Source of the DNA: Brachybacterium massiliense
GTDB lineage: Bacteria; Actinomycetota; Actinomycetes; Actinomycetales; Dermabacteraceae
DNA length: 64,000 nt
NCBI RefSeq assembly: GCF_900184245.1
Contig: NZ_FXXB01000007.1
Location: forward strand, 124,001 to 188,000
Direction of reading: 5' to 3'
The notes below the pieces were generated by a model that saw only the letters and a program-made list of their open reading frames with translations, had not been told where the DNA came from and did not search any database. The translations under genes and the position numbers were made by a program. Positions 1 to 8,176 of the stretch are shown piece after piece. Positions within the stretch are counted from its first letter, which is position 1; every line of letters starts with the position of its first letter.

Positions 1-2
1 GC

Positions 3-1082
3 ACCGCCGGGCTCGCCCAGTTCCAGCGGGATGCGAGCCACTTCGGGGAGATCCTCGGGGACTGGGCCACCGGCGAGCGCGTGCCGACGATCGCCGAGCT
101 GGGCGCCGCGGGTCTGCTGGCGGCGGGCTCGGGCGGTGTGGGGATGTGGGAGGCCGTCACCGGGCAGGACACTGCGCTGCTGGATGACCGGCCGGGAGGC
201 ATCGTCGACTCGGTGCGCACCGAGCCCGTCCCCGCGCAGGGCGCGCAGACCCTGCAGGACCTGATCGTGCAGAACGATGCGCTGCGGATGGACAACCCCG
301 GTGGGCCTCTCGAGCACGGGCAGATCGGCATCCAGGAGGTCCATCGCACCGGCGGCGGTGATCCCGCGTACATCGTCCAGGTCCCGCCCACGGAGGGCGC
401 TGCCTTCTCCGACGTCCCCGGCGCCTACGGGGAGCAGGGCAATTCGCGGGACTGGGGCTCGAACCTGCGCCTGGTGGCCGGGCAGCATCCCGCCGCGATG
501 GATGACGTGCGCGCCGCGATGGAGGCCGCCGGGGTGCCGGCGGGCGCCGATGTGCTGCTGGTCGGCCATTCCCAGGGCGGCATCGTGGCGAACCATCTCT
601 CCGCCGATCCCACCTTCAACAGCAGCTCCGGCGACTCCGGCACCTACAACGTGACCCATGCGTTCTCGGTGGGCTCCCCGGTGCAGACCGTGGTGCCCGC
701 CCAGGGCTCGACCCAGTCGGTGAACGTGAACCACGGCGGCGGGTTCGGTGCGGACGGGATCAGCGGAGACCTGATCCCCGCCCTGGATCTGGGCGGCGCG
801 CAGGCGGACGGCGGCACGCTGAGCGCGCCCCACCGGCACGAGGTGACACTGCCCGGCTATCCGGTCCCCTCCGCCCATCCGGTGACGATCCTGCAGTCGA
901 ACCACGACTCGATGGGTCTGCAGGGCGAGGCCACCGGCGGCTACGCGGGAAGCGTCGGGCGGGCGACTGCTGGTGATCCCACGCTGTCCTCGCTGGAGCG
1001 CGATCTCACCGGCCGGTACCTCGGAGAGGGCACCACCGTCGTGGGATCCCAGGTGGTGACGGTGGGCCGCGGTGCACCGTGA
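3..1082 (+). CDS. alpha/beta hydrolase-fold protein, 5' truncated by the window edge
   Basis: The reading frame is open from the first bases of the window, so the true start lies upstream; a GTG at 81 is internal and has no ribosome binding site. The visible part contains VLLVGHSQGG, a GxSxG nucleophile elbow of serine hydrolases and lipases, roughly in the middle of the visible protein, followed by a possible Asp region (SGDLIP) and a late His (SNHDSMG). No signal peptide or membrane segment is visible in this part. It ends 93 bp before a convergent lipoprotein gene. Substrate cannot be told; the missing N-terminus could carry a separate domain. Hydrolase fold fairly sure, role unknown. Confidence 0.75.
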   Translation, partial: TAGLAQFQRDASHFGEILGDWATGERVPTIAELGAAGLLAAGSGGVGMWEAVTGQDTALLDDRPGGIVDSVRTEPVPAQGAQTLQDLIVQNDALRMDNPGGPLEHGQIGIQEVHRTGGGDPAYIVQVPPTEGAAFSDVPGAYGEQGNSRDWGSNLRLVAGQHPAAMDDVRAAMEAAGVPAGADVLLVGHSQGGIVANHLSADPTFNSSSGDSGTYNVTHAFSVGSPVQTVVPAQGSTQSVNVNHGGGFGADGISGDLIPALDLGGAQADGGTLSAPHRHEVTLPGYPVPSAHPVTILQSNHDSMGLQGEATGGYAGSVGRATAGDPTLSSLERDLTGRYLGEGTTVVGSQVVTVGRGAP

Positions 1083-1175
1083 GCGCAGCGCGCCACGGCG
1101 CCGCGGCACCTGCCCCGCTGGTCCGCGGACCTCGGCGGAGTCCCGTCCCGCGGCGTGCAGTGCCGTCCGTGGGAC

Positions 1176-1619
1176 TCAGCTCAGGCCGTACTTGGCGTAG
1201 AAGGAGCCGGCCGTGATCCGGTCCAGGCGCGGATTCGCCGCCTGCATATCGGGCTCGAGCTCCATGGCGGTGATCTCCCCGCCGTTCGCGAGGACCGCGG
1301 TGATCCAGCCGACCCGAAGACTCTCCGCTTCGGGCTCGCCGAGCTCGTCATGGACGACGGTGACGATCGCGCGCATCGCCTCGTCGAACACGGCGAGCCC
1401 CGCGGCATGGTCCTCGGTCTCGAGGGTGAGGGTGCCGCGCAACGCGCGTTCGAAGTTCGCGCCGTCCTCCGGCTCCAGCTCCGCGCCCGAGACGCCGTCG
1501 ATCTCTGCGGCGGCCGCCTGGGCCGCTTCGGCGAGCTTCCTGCGCTCGCCGCCGCACCCGCTGAGAGCCATCGCCGCCAGCGCGGCGACCCCTCCCAGAA
1601 CTCCCCGTCTGCTCACCAT
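1176..1619 (-). CDS. small predicted Tat/lipoprotein of unknown function
   Basis: A 147-residue protein. The start at 1619 is chosen because GAGGGG lies 6 nt upstream; the nearby ATG at 1625 directly abuts that Shine-Dalgarno, and the open frame further upstream is a shadow. The N-terminus has SRRGVLGG (twin-arginine-like) then a hydrophobic stretch ending in the lipobox ALSGC, so it should be lipid-anchored outside the membrane, possibly exported folded. The rest is acidic, Ala/Glu-rich and resembles no family I recognise. It lies downstream of, and on the same strand as, the SLH protein gene (85 bp gap) and may be cotranscribed. Confidence 0.7.
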   Translation of the reverse strand: MVSRRGVLGGVAALAAMALSGCGGERRKLAEAAQAAAAEIDGVSGAELEPEDGANFERALRGTLTLETEDHAAGLAVFDEAMRAIVTVVHDELGEPEAESLRVGWITAVLANGGEITAMELEPDMQAANPRLDRITAGSFYAKYGLS

Positions 1620-1704
1620 GCTCATCCCCTCGTCCGGCGCTTTCCGACCGAGCATGCCACGTCCAGGGGACTCTCCGGGCAGGGCTGTGGATGACGAAGA
1701 GGGT

Positions 1705-3171
1705 TCAGGCGACCTTCCAGCGGTAGACGAAGGCGGCCATGGCATCGCGGTTGATCGGCTGCAGCGGGCGGTACGTCCCGTCGCTCCAGCCGGTGGTGAT
1801 TCCGACGGACTCCGCCCAGGAGATCTCCTTGTAGAACGTCGACGTGCTCGAGACGTCCTCGAACGGGGAGTCCCGAGGCGGCGTGTAGGCGGGCTCCCCT
1901 GCTGAGCGGTAGAGGAAGGCGGCCATGGCGTCGCGGTTCACCGGCGCGAGCGGGCGGAAGCTGTCCTTGCCCCAGCCGGTGGTGATGCCCTGCGCCTCGG
2001 CCCAGGTGATCTCCTTGTAGAACGTCGAACCGACCGGGACATCCTTGAACGGAGAGACCCTCGGGGGCGTGAATTCCGGTTCGCCGGCGGCGCGGTAGAG
2101 GAAGGCCACCATCGCGTCACGGGCGATCGGTCGCAGCGGGCGATAGCTGTAGCCGTTCTTCTCCTTCCACCCCTCGGACAGGCCCTCGTGCTTCATCCAG
2201 GCGATCTCGGTGAAGAAGATCGAACTGCCGTAGGGCACGTCGACGAACGGTGCTGCGGGGTCCTTGCCCCACGGGGCGGAGATCGGCCAGCGGGACTCGG
2301 GGGCGCCCGTCGGCGAGCCGAACCACAGCGAGAAGTTCCGGAAGAAGTTGCGATTGCCGTAGGTCGCGCAGACGTCGTCGGAGACCGCCCCGGCCCCTGC
2401 GTCGAGCGTGGCCTGGGTGGGGGTGAACGGGGTGTAGTTGTACAGCGCGGCTGTGGCCCGGTTGGCGATCGTCACCTCGCCGTAGCCGCAGAACTCGTAC
2501 GGGCTGTACTGGATGGTGTAGGTGCGTCCGGCCTGGTAGCGGTAGCCCCGCTGCGGGTCGCCGTACTCCTGCAGGCGGGAGGTGCCGTAGTAGATCTGGT
2601 GGACGAACCCGCTGTACTTGTCGTCGCAGGCCCGGAAGTCCGGGCAGGCGAAGCCGAGCGCCTTCTCGAGCTGCCTCGGGGTGGCGTTCCGGGTGGTGAT
2701 CAGGCCCTGCTCCTTCTGGAGCATCACCAGGATCACCTGAGGGTTCACGCCGCAGGCGCGGGCCGCGTCGGTGATGATCTGCCCGGCGGTCGCATTCTTC
2801 ACCGCGGGGACCGCATCGCAGTACGCGGTCGCGGCACGGCGCGGGGTGTTCTCGCGGAGGTTCTTCAGGCAGGGAGCTCCGTCGGTGCCGTCCTTGCAGG
2901 CGCTGCCCTCCTTACGGAGGAAGGCATCGACCTGGTCGCGGTTCATCGAATCGGCCTTGAACATCATCGTGTCGGTGATGAGCAGATTCGGAGAGAAGCC
3001 GCCGAGCCCGGAGGGCGGGGTCTCGGCGCGCGCGCTCGGCGCGGCGGCGAGCATGGAGCCGGCCAGCAGCAGCAGGGCGAGGAGGGCGAGCGCGGGTCGG
3101 CGCAGGCCGGCGTTCGCGGAAGCGGTCGTCGCCGAGAGCGCGTGACGGGGGGCGGGGGAAGTGCTGACCAT
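1705..3171 (-). CDS. secreted protein with three C-terminal SLH-like repeats
   Basis: 488 residues. GGAG lies 6 nt before the ATG. Residues 1-49 form a signal peptide (LALLALLLLAGSMLAAAPSARA). A Cys-containing domain (about 50-300) follows, with MLQKEQGL reminiscent of lysozyme-like folds. Three S-layer-homology-like repeats of about 60 residues occupy the C-terminal third, each with F-x-D-V...F..EI.W....G...GW......RPL.P..RDAM.AFLYR. Such repeats usually bind secondary cell-wall polymers, so the protein is probably surface-attached. The N-terminal domain may be a peptidoglycan-active enzyme, but no catalytic residue can be assigned with confidence. Confidence 0.8.
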   Translation of the reverse strand: MVSTSPAPRHALSATTASANAGLRRPALALLALLLLAGSMLAAAPSARAETPPSGLGGFSPNLLITDTMMFKADSMNRDQVDAFLRKEGSACKDGTDGAPCLKNLRENTPRRAATAYCDAVPAVKNATAGQIITDAARACGVNPQVILVMLQKEQGLITTRNATPRQLEKALGFACPDFRACDDKYSGFVHQIYYGTSRLQEYGDPQRGYRYQAGRTYTIQYSPYEFCGYGEVTIANRATAALYNYTPFTPTQATLDAGAGAVSDDVCATYGNRNFFRNFSLWFGSPTGAPESRWPISAPWGKDPAAPFVDVPYGSSIFFTEIAWMKHEGLSEGWKEKNGYSYRPLRPIARDAMVAFLYRAAGEPEFTPPRVSPFKDVPVGSTFYKEITWAEAQGITTGWGKDSFRPLAPVNRDAMAAFLYRSAGEPAYTPPRDSPFEDVSSTSTFYKEISWAESVGITTGWSDGTYRPLQPINRDAMAAFVYRWKVA

Positions 3172-3280
3172 CTTGATCTCCGAGCTCAGAGGACCCCGGG
3201 ATCGGTTCCCTCCCCGCTCTAGGCCGGAGAACAGGGTCCACGAACTTTCAAGGACCAGTCGAGACCGAGTTGCAACGCAT

Positions 3281-3313
3281 CGGCGCGGGCCCCGTGCTGC
3301 AGGGCCCGCGCCG
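3281..3313 (-). terminator. hairpin downstream of ileS
   Basis: A perfect 12-bp inverted repeat (CGGCGCGGGCCC at 3281-3292 and its complement at 3302-3313) with a 9-nt loop, 32 nt after the ileS stop. There is no clear U-run, as is usual for actinobacterial terminators. Confidence 0.65.
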
Positions 3314-3344
3314 ACGTCTCAGAACCTTCGCAGAGGTCCTCGAC

Positions 3345-6300
3345 TCAGATCTTCGCGACGGAGACGCGCACGGTGCCGCCGGTGACCTTCTCGCTCGCCT
3401 CGTGCGCGCCGTCGGCCGGGGCCGCGGGAGCCTCGAGCTCGAGCGCGAGCACCTCGGCGGAGACCAGCTCGCGGTGCGCGGTGACCGCGGCGACCACCTG
3501 TGCGTCGCCGTCCACGGTCAGGCGGATCCGGTCGGAGACCTCGAGCCCCGCCTCGCGGCGTGCGGACTGGATCGCCCGCACCACATCACGGGCGATGCCC
3601 TCGGCCTCGAGCTCCTCGGTGACCCGGGTATCGAGCGCGATGAAGTCACCGCCGCGCAGCACGCCCACGGCGCGCCCCTCCATCGCGGCGGACTCCCCCG
3701 CCACGAGGTCCAGCGAGTACTCGCCCTCGGCCAGCGCGATGCCGCCGGAGGTAACCGTGCCGGCCTCGTCCACGGACCAGTCGCCGCTCTTGGAGCCCTT
3801 GATGACGGTCTGGACCTGCTTGCCCAGTCGCGGGCCGGCGGCGCGGGCGTTGACGCTCAGGCGCTGCTCGACGCCCATGCCCTGGGCCTCCTCGCTCGCC
3901 ACGTCCAGCAGTCGCACGGCCTTGACGTTGAGCTCGTCGGAGATGATCGAGGCGAACGCCTCGAGCGAGGCCGGGGCGTGGTGCACCACCGTGAGCTCGG
4001 CCAGCGGAAGGCGGGCGCGCAGCTGCTCCTTCTTGCGCAGGGCGTTGCCGGCGCTCGCGATGGCGCGCACATCGTCCATCCGGGCCACGAGGTCCGCATC
4101 CTGCGGGAACAGGTCCGCATCCGGCCAGTCCGTCAGGTGCACGGAGCGGCCGCCGGTGAGCTGCTTCCAGATCTCCTCGGAGACCATCGGCAGCAGCGGT
4201 GCCGCGACCCGGCACAGCGTCTCCAGGCAGGTGGAGAGCACGTCGATGGCCTGCTCGTCACCCTCCCAGAAGCGGTCGCGGGAGCGGCGCACGTACCAGT
4301 TGGTGAGCATGTCCAGGTAGTCCTGGATCAGCTCGGCGGCGTCGGCGATCGACAGCGCGGTCATCGCCGCCTTCACCTCGCGCACGAGGTCGCCGGTGCG
4401 GGCCAGCAGGTAGCGGTCCATGACGTCGGTGGAGTCGTAGCGGGTGGCTCCGCGGTAGCCGACCGGCGTCCCGTCGGCATCCTTCTCCCCCGCCGCGTTG
4501 GCGTACAGGCCCAGGAAGTACCAGACGTTCCACAGCGGCAGCACCACGTGGCGCGTGGCGTCACGGATCTTCGGCTCGTCCACGACCAGGTTGCCGCCGC
4601 GCAGGATGGGCGAGCTCATCAGGAACCAGCGCATCGCGTCGGCCCCGTACTTGTCGAACATCTCGCGCACGTCGGGGTAGTTGCGCAGCGACTTGGACAT
4701 CTTCTGCCCGTCCTCGCCGAGCACGATGCCGTGGCAGATCACCGAGGTGAAGGCGGGGCGGTCGAACAGCGCGGTGGACAGCACGTGCATGACGTAGAAC
4801 CAGCCGCGGGTCTGGCCGATGTACTCGACGATGAAGTCCGCCGGGTTGTGCGACTCGAACCAGTCGGTGTTCTCGAAGGGGTAGTGCATCTGCGCGAACG
4901 GCATCGACCCGGAGTCGAACCAGACGTCGAAGATCTCCTCGACGCGGCGCATGGTGGACTTCCCCGTCGGGTCGTCGGGGTTCGGGCGGGTGAGCTGGTC
5001 GATGTAGGGGCGGTGGAGGTCCACCTCGCCGTGCTCGTTGCGGGGCAGGGTGCCGAAGGCCTCCTCGATCTCGGCGAGGGAGCCGTAGACCTCGATGCGC
5101 GGGTGGTTCGGGTCGTCGCTCTTCCAGATCGGCAGCGGCGTGCCCCAGTAGCGGTTGCGGGAGATCGCCCAGTCGCGGGCGCCCTCGAGCCAGCGGCCGA
5201 ACTGGCCGTGCTTGACGTTGCCGGGCACCCAGTCGATCTGCTCGTTGAGCTCGAGCATGCGCTCGCGCTGATCGGCGACCTTCACGTACCAGGAGCTGAC
5301 GGCCTTGTAGATCAGCGGGGTGCGGCAGCGCCAGCAGTGCGGGTAGGAGTGCACGTAGCTGGCCTCGCGCACGAGGCGTCCGGCGCGCTGGAGGTTGCGG
5401 ATGATCGGGCGGTTCGCCTCGAACACCTGCACTCCGGCGATCTCGTCGAGCTCGGTGCCGGCGAAGTAGTCCAGGAACTGGGCACCGTCATCCACGGAGA
5501 CGATCACGGGGATTCCGTACTCGGCGTTGACCTGCTGGTCGATCTCACCGTAGGCGGTGGCCTGGTGGACCACGCCGGTGCCGTCGTCGGTGGAGACGTA
5601 GTCCGCGACGGTGACGATCCAGGCGTTCTCGGTGCCCCACTTCACGCGGTCCTCGGAGTAGACCGTCCACAGCGGCTGGTAGGCCACGTGCTCGAGCTCG
5701 GCGCCGGCGAAGACGCGCTCCTCGCACGCGGCGAGTGCATCCTCGGCGCTCTCGTAGCCGAGCTCCTTGGCGTAGGAGCCGACGAGCGCGCGGGCCAGCA
5801 GATAACGACCCTCCCCCGCGGCGGTGCCGTCGGCCGCGCCAAGCGGACCGGCCGGCAGCACCGCGTACTCGAGCTCGGGGCCGACGGCGAGGGAGAAGTT
5901 GGTGGGCAGGGTCCAGGGGGTGGTGGTCCAGGCGAGAGCCTTCACGCCCTCGAGCCCCAGCTCGGCGGCCTTCTCGCCAGCGAAGGGGAAGGTGACGGTG
6001 ACGGTCTGGTCCTGGCGCTCCTGGTAGACGTCGTCGTCCATGCGCAGCTCGTGCGCGGACAGCGGGGTCTGGTCCTTCCAGCAGTAGGGCAGGACGTAAT
6101 AGCCCTCGTAGGCGCGGCCCTTGTCGTAGAGGGTCTTGAACGCCCACAGCACCGACTCCATGAAGGTGACGTCGAGGGTCTTGTAGTCGTTCTCGAAGTC
6201 GACCCAGCGCGCCTGGCGGGTGACGTAGTCCTCCCACTCCTCGGTGTACTTCAGCACCGAGGCGCGGGCGGCGCTGTTGAACTCCTGGACGCCCATCTCC

Positions 6301-6641
6301 TCGATCTCGCGCTTCTCGGTCATGCCGAGCTCCCGCATGGCCTCGAGCTCGGCGGGCAGCCCGTGGGTGTCCCAGCCGAAGCGGCGGTCCACCTTGTTCC
6401 CGCACATGGTGCGGAAGCGCGGCACGACGTCCTTGACGAAGCCGGTCAGCAGGTGCCCGTAGTGGGGCAGGCCGTTGGCGAAGGGGGGACCGTCGTAGAA
6501 GACGAACTCCTCGGCGCCCTCGCGCTGCGCGATCGAGGCGCGGAAGGTGTCGTCGGTGCGCCAGAACTCCTGGATCGCGTTCTCGAGCGCGGGCAGGTTC
6601 GGCGAGGGGACGAGCGGGGCTCCGGTGACCGGGTAGACCAT
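3345..6641 (-). CDS. ileS: isoleucyl-tRNA synthetase, eukaryote-like type 2
   Basis: 1098 residues; charges tRNA-Ile with isoleucine in the cytoplasm. The class I signatures are present: GLPHYGH (HIGH box) near the N-terminus and GQKMSKS in the second half, with the CP1 editing domain between. HYGH and WDTHGLPAE, and no C-terminal zinc-finger cysteines, mark the type 2 (eukaryotic/IleS2) class rather than the E. coli type. I place the start at the ATG at 6641, which has GGAGG 9 nt upstream; an in-frame ATG at 6686 would lie inside the regulatory leader. Expression is probably set by the T-box leader. Type 2 enzymes are known to be poorly inhibited by mupirocin. Confidence 0.96.
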   Translation of the reverse strand: MVYPVTGAPLVPSPNLPALENAIQEFWRTDDTFRASIAQREGAEEFVFYDGPPFANGLPHYGHLLTGFVKDVVPRFRTMCGNKVDRRFGWDTHGLPAELEAMRELGMTEKREIEEMGVQEFNSAARASVLKYTEEWEDYVTRQARWVDFENDYKTLDVTFMESVLWAFKTLYDKGRAYEGYYVLPYCWKDQTPLSAHELRMDDDVYQERQDQTVTVTFPFAGEKAAELGLEGVKALAWTTTPWTLPTNFSLAVGPELEYAVLPAGPLGAADGTAAGEGRYLLARALVGSYAKELGYESAEDALAACEERVFAGAELEHVAYQPLWTVYSEDRVKWGTENAWIVTVADYVSTDDGTGVVHQATAYGEIDQQVNAEYGIPVIVSVDDGAQFLDYFAGTELDEIAGVQVFEANRPIIRNLQRAGRLVREASYVHSYPHCWRCRTPLIYKAVSSWYVKVADQRERMLELNEQIDWVPGNVKHGQFGRWLEGARDWAISRNRYWGTPLPIWKSDDPNHPRIEVYGSLAEIEEAFGTLPRNEHGEVDLHRPYIDQLTRPNPDDPTGKSTMRRVEEIFDVWFDSGSMPFAQMHYPFENTDWFESHNPADFIVEYIGQTRGWFYVMHVLSTALFDRPAFTSVICHGIVLGEDGQKMSKSLRNYPDVREMFDKYGADAMRWFLMSSPILRGGNLVVDEPKIRDATRHVVLPLWNVWYFLGLYANAAGEKDADGTPVGYRGATRYDSTDVMDRYLLARTGDLVREVKAAMTALSIADAAELIQDYLDMLTNWYVRRSRDRFWEGDEQAIDVLSTCLETLCRVAAPLLPMVSEEIWKQLTGGRSVHLTDWPDADLFPQDADLVARMDDVRAIASAGNALRKKEQLRARLPLAELTVVHHAPASLEAFASIISDELNVKAVRLLDVASEEAQGMGVEQRLSVNARAAGPRLGKQVQTVIKGSKSGDWSVDEAGTVTSGGIALAEGEYSLDLVAGESAAMEGRAVGVLRGGDFIALDTRVTEELEAEGIARDVVRAIQSARREAGLEVSDRIRLTVDGDAQVVAAVTAHRELVSAEVLALELEAPAAPADGAHEASEKVTGGTVRVSVAKI

Positions 6642-6900
6642 GAGGGCGGACCTCCGAGGGAGAACAGGGGACGGCGGCTGGGACATCTCGATGTCCGAGG
6701 ACGCCTCCGACCCGGGGGCCGGTGGCGCGGTACCACCTCGGTTGACGCCTCGCGCCGACGACTGCCGACGGGACCTCCCCTTGTTCCTCAGCTGTGACGG
6801 GCTGGTCCCGGCGGGTTCTACTGGGCCCGGCCCGCGAGCGGGCGGTGGGCGGTTCTTCCCGCGGCTCTCCGGTGATGGCCGGGTCGATGCCGATGGCGCT
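6642..6900 (-). promoter_or_regulatory. T-box leader of ileS, ultrashort Stem I type
   Basis: The minus-strand transcript carries GAGGTGGTACCGCG at 6739-6726, matching the conserved T-box that pairs with the tRNA acceptor end. About 115-160 nt upstream is a short Stem I region (6900-6850) with CGGCCATCACCGG, where ATC is the likely isoleucine specifier codon, as in actinobacterial ileS T-boxes. No U-rich terminator follows; instead a GC-rich segment precedes the Shine-Dalgarno GGAGG at 6651-6655. Uncharged tRNA-Ile would therefore open the ribosome site (translational control). T-box identity is secure; the switching stems are inferred. Confidence 0.88.
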
Positions 6901-6901
6901 C

Positions 6902-6930
6902 AGTGTACGCCGCGCCCCGCACCCGGTCAC
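6902..6930 (-). promoter_or_regulatory. probable sigma-A-type promoter of ileS
   Basis: GTGACC (6930-6925), a 17-bp spacer and TACACT (6907-6902) on the minus strand. The predicted start is at about 6895, giving a 5' leader of roughly 255 nt that contains the whole T-box. Confidence 0.6.
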
Positions 6931-7083
6931 GCGCTCTCCCGGCAGAAGAGATGCGGGGAACAGCAGCGCTGCGCGGCCTCGTCCCCAGGCCTCCTGCGCC
7001 GTGCGTCCAGCCTGTGCACAGGCCCGCACTGTGCGATGGGGCCTTCGGTGCACGTGATGGCACCGGGAGGAGGAGATGACGCT

Positions 7084-7320
7084 ATGGACGATGCGACCGG
7101 CCCTCGCCGGGCACGGCCCGGGGCCTCGGCGCTCGGTGCCGCGGCCCTGCTGGTGCTGAGCTTCGGGCCCTCCGCGCTCGCGCTGAGCCCCTCGAGCGCG
7201 CCCGCACCGTCGCCGACGCCCCGTGCGGCGATCTCCGCGCCCGCACCCAGCTCCGCGACGAGCGCGCTGCCGCGCGAGATCGGGAGCACGGCGTCGCAGG
7301 AGCGGACTGAGCAGGCCTGA
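7084..7320 (+). CDS. small predicted exported Ala/Pro/Ser-rich peptide
   Basis: A 78-residue frame starting 9 nt after GGAGGAGGAG (a strong Shine-Dalgarno). Residues 1-36 look like a signal peptide: charged start with RRARPG, hydrophobic core (LGAAALLVLSFGPSALALS), then a low-complexity Ala/Pro/Ser tail. No family is recognised. The stop region has a 10-bp tandem duplication of GAGCAGGCCT. Coding status is uncertain because antisense frames are also open here; the ribosome site and signal peptide favour this one. Confidence 0.45.
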   Translation: MDDATGPRRARPGASALGAAALLVLSFGPSALALSPSSAPAPSPTPRAAISAPAPSSATSALPREIGSTASQERTEQA

Positions 7321-7465
7321 GCAGGCCTGAGCGCGTCTGCACGCTCGGCGTGAGGTGCGCCTGACGAGGCCCGTCTCACCTCGTCGCTGCGGTGATGTCG
7401 TGGAAGACTGGGACCTGAGATGTGCTGCCCCGTGTCCCGGGGCGATCGATGCAGAAGGAGCGAGG

Positions 7466-7738
7466 ATGTCGCTGTTCGGGGAGCCCTTCACCGCGAAGTG
7501 CCTGAAGTCGGGGATCACGGTCGAGGTCGAGGAAGGCCAATCCCTCCTCCAGGCGCTGCTGGACGCCGACGTGTCGATGGACTACTCGTGCGAGGGCGGC
7601 GTGTGCGGCACCTGCGTGGTGCCCCTCGTCTCCGGCCAGGTGGAGCACATGGACGAGTTCCTCATGGATGACGAGAAGGACGATCAGATGATCACCTGCG
7701 TCTCCCGCGGCGAGGGCGAGATCGAGATCGACGTCTGA
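7466..7738 (+). CDS. plant-type [2Fe-2S] ferredoxin
   Basis: A 90-residue electron carrier. Cysteines 42, 47, 50 and 78 give the C-x4-C-x2-C...C ligand set of plant-type ferredoxins (CEGGVCGTC and, later, MITC). The C-terminus is acidic, as expected for docking to a reductase or oxygenase. AAGGAG lies 5 nt before the ATG. It stands alone: no monooxygenase or reductase is adjacent, so the partner is unknown. It ends 18 bp from a convergent small membrane protein gene. Confidence 0.88.
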   Translation: MSLFGEPFTAKCLKSGITVEVEEGQSLLQALLDADVSMDYSCEGGVCGTCVVPLVSGQVEHMDEFLMDDEKDDQMITCVSRGEGEIEIDV

Positions 7739-7756
7739 GGAGAGCCCTTCAGGCGT

Positions 7757-7981
7757 TCACAGTCGCGGGCCGGCGACGGCCCAGGCGACCCCCACCAGCA
7801 TCACCAGCGAGGCGGCGCAGCCGATCGCCAGCGGCAGCGCGAGGCTCGGCCCCGCAATCAGCAGCACCAGCGTCCCCAGCGCCGCGATGATCAGCAGCAG
7901 GGCGAAGAGCACGGGGCGGCCGACGGCGGGCTTCGTCCAGCGGCCGCCGCGCTCGATGTGCCCCGGATGCATCGTGGTCAT
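7757..7981 (-). CDS. small two-helix membrane protein, unknown function
   Basis: 74 residues; AGGAG 8 nt upstream supports the ATG at 7981 over an open frame reaching 8101. A polar N-terminus (about 20 residues) precedes two hydrophobic helices (about 23-43 and 48-70) and a two-residue charged tail. It follows the ABC exporter gene by 195 bp on the same strand. That gap holds a short inverted repeat (GGCGCCG and complement, about 8008-8041) but no other gene. Nothing in the sequence tells the function. Confidence 0.6.
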   Translation of the reverse strand: MTTMHPGHIERGGRWTKPAVGRPVLFALLLIIAALGTLVLLIAGPSLALPLAIGCAASLVMLVGVAWAVAGPRL

Positions 7982-8176
7982 GAGGTGCTCTCCTGCCTGG
8001 TGTGTGCACCGGCGCCGCCCTGCATGCACGGTGCGGCGCCTCTCCATGAAGAGATCCTTCCCTGCGCACCGGGGTGTGCACATCCCGCGCAGGGAGGACA
8101 TCGCCCTCCACCTTTGGTCGTACTCCGCCCTGAGCAGAGCCCTCCGCGGCGCGCGCCCGTCCCGACCGGTCCCGCC

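Noticed and set aside
6642-6686. IleS start at the first in-frame ATG
   Set aside because: It would place the start inside the regulatory leader and lacks the Shine-Dalgarno that precedes 6641.
3270-6797. 1175-codon plus-strand open frame antisense to ileS
   Set aside because: Long antisense frames are expected in very GC-rich DNA. The translation is His/Gly/Leu-rich with no motif, while the minus strand encodes an intact IleS.
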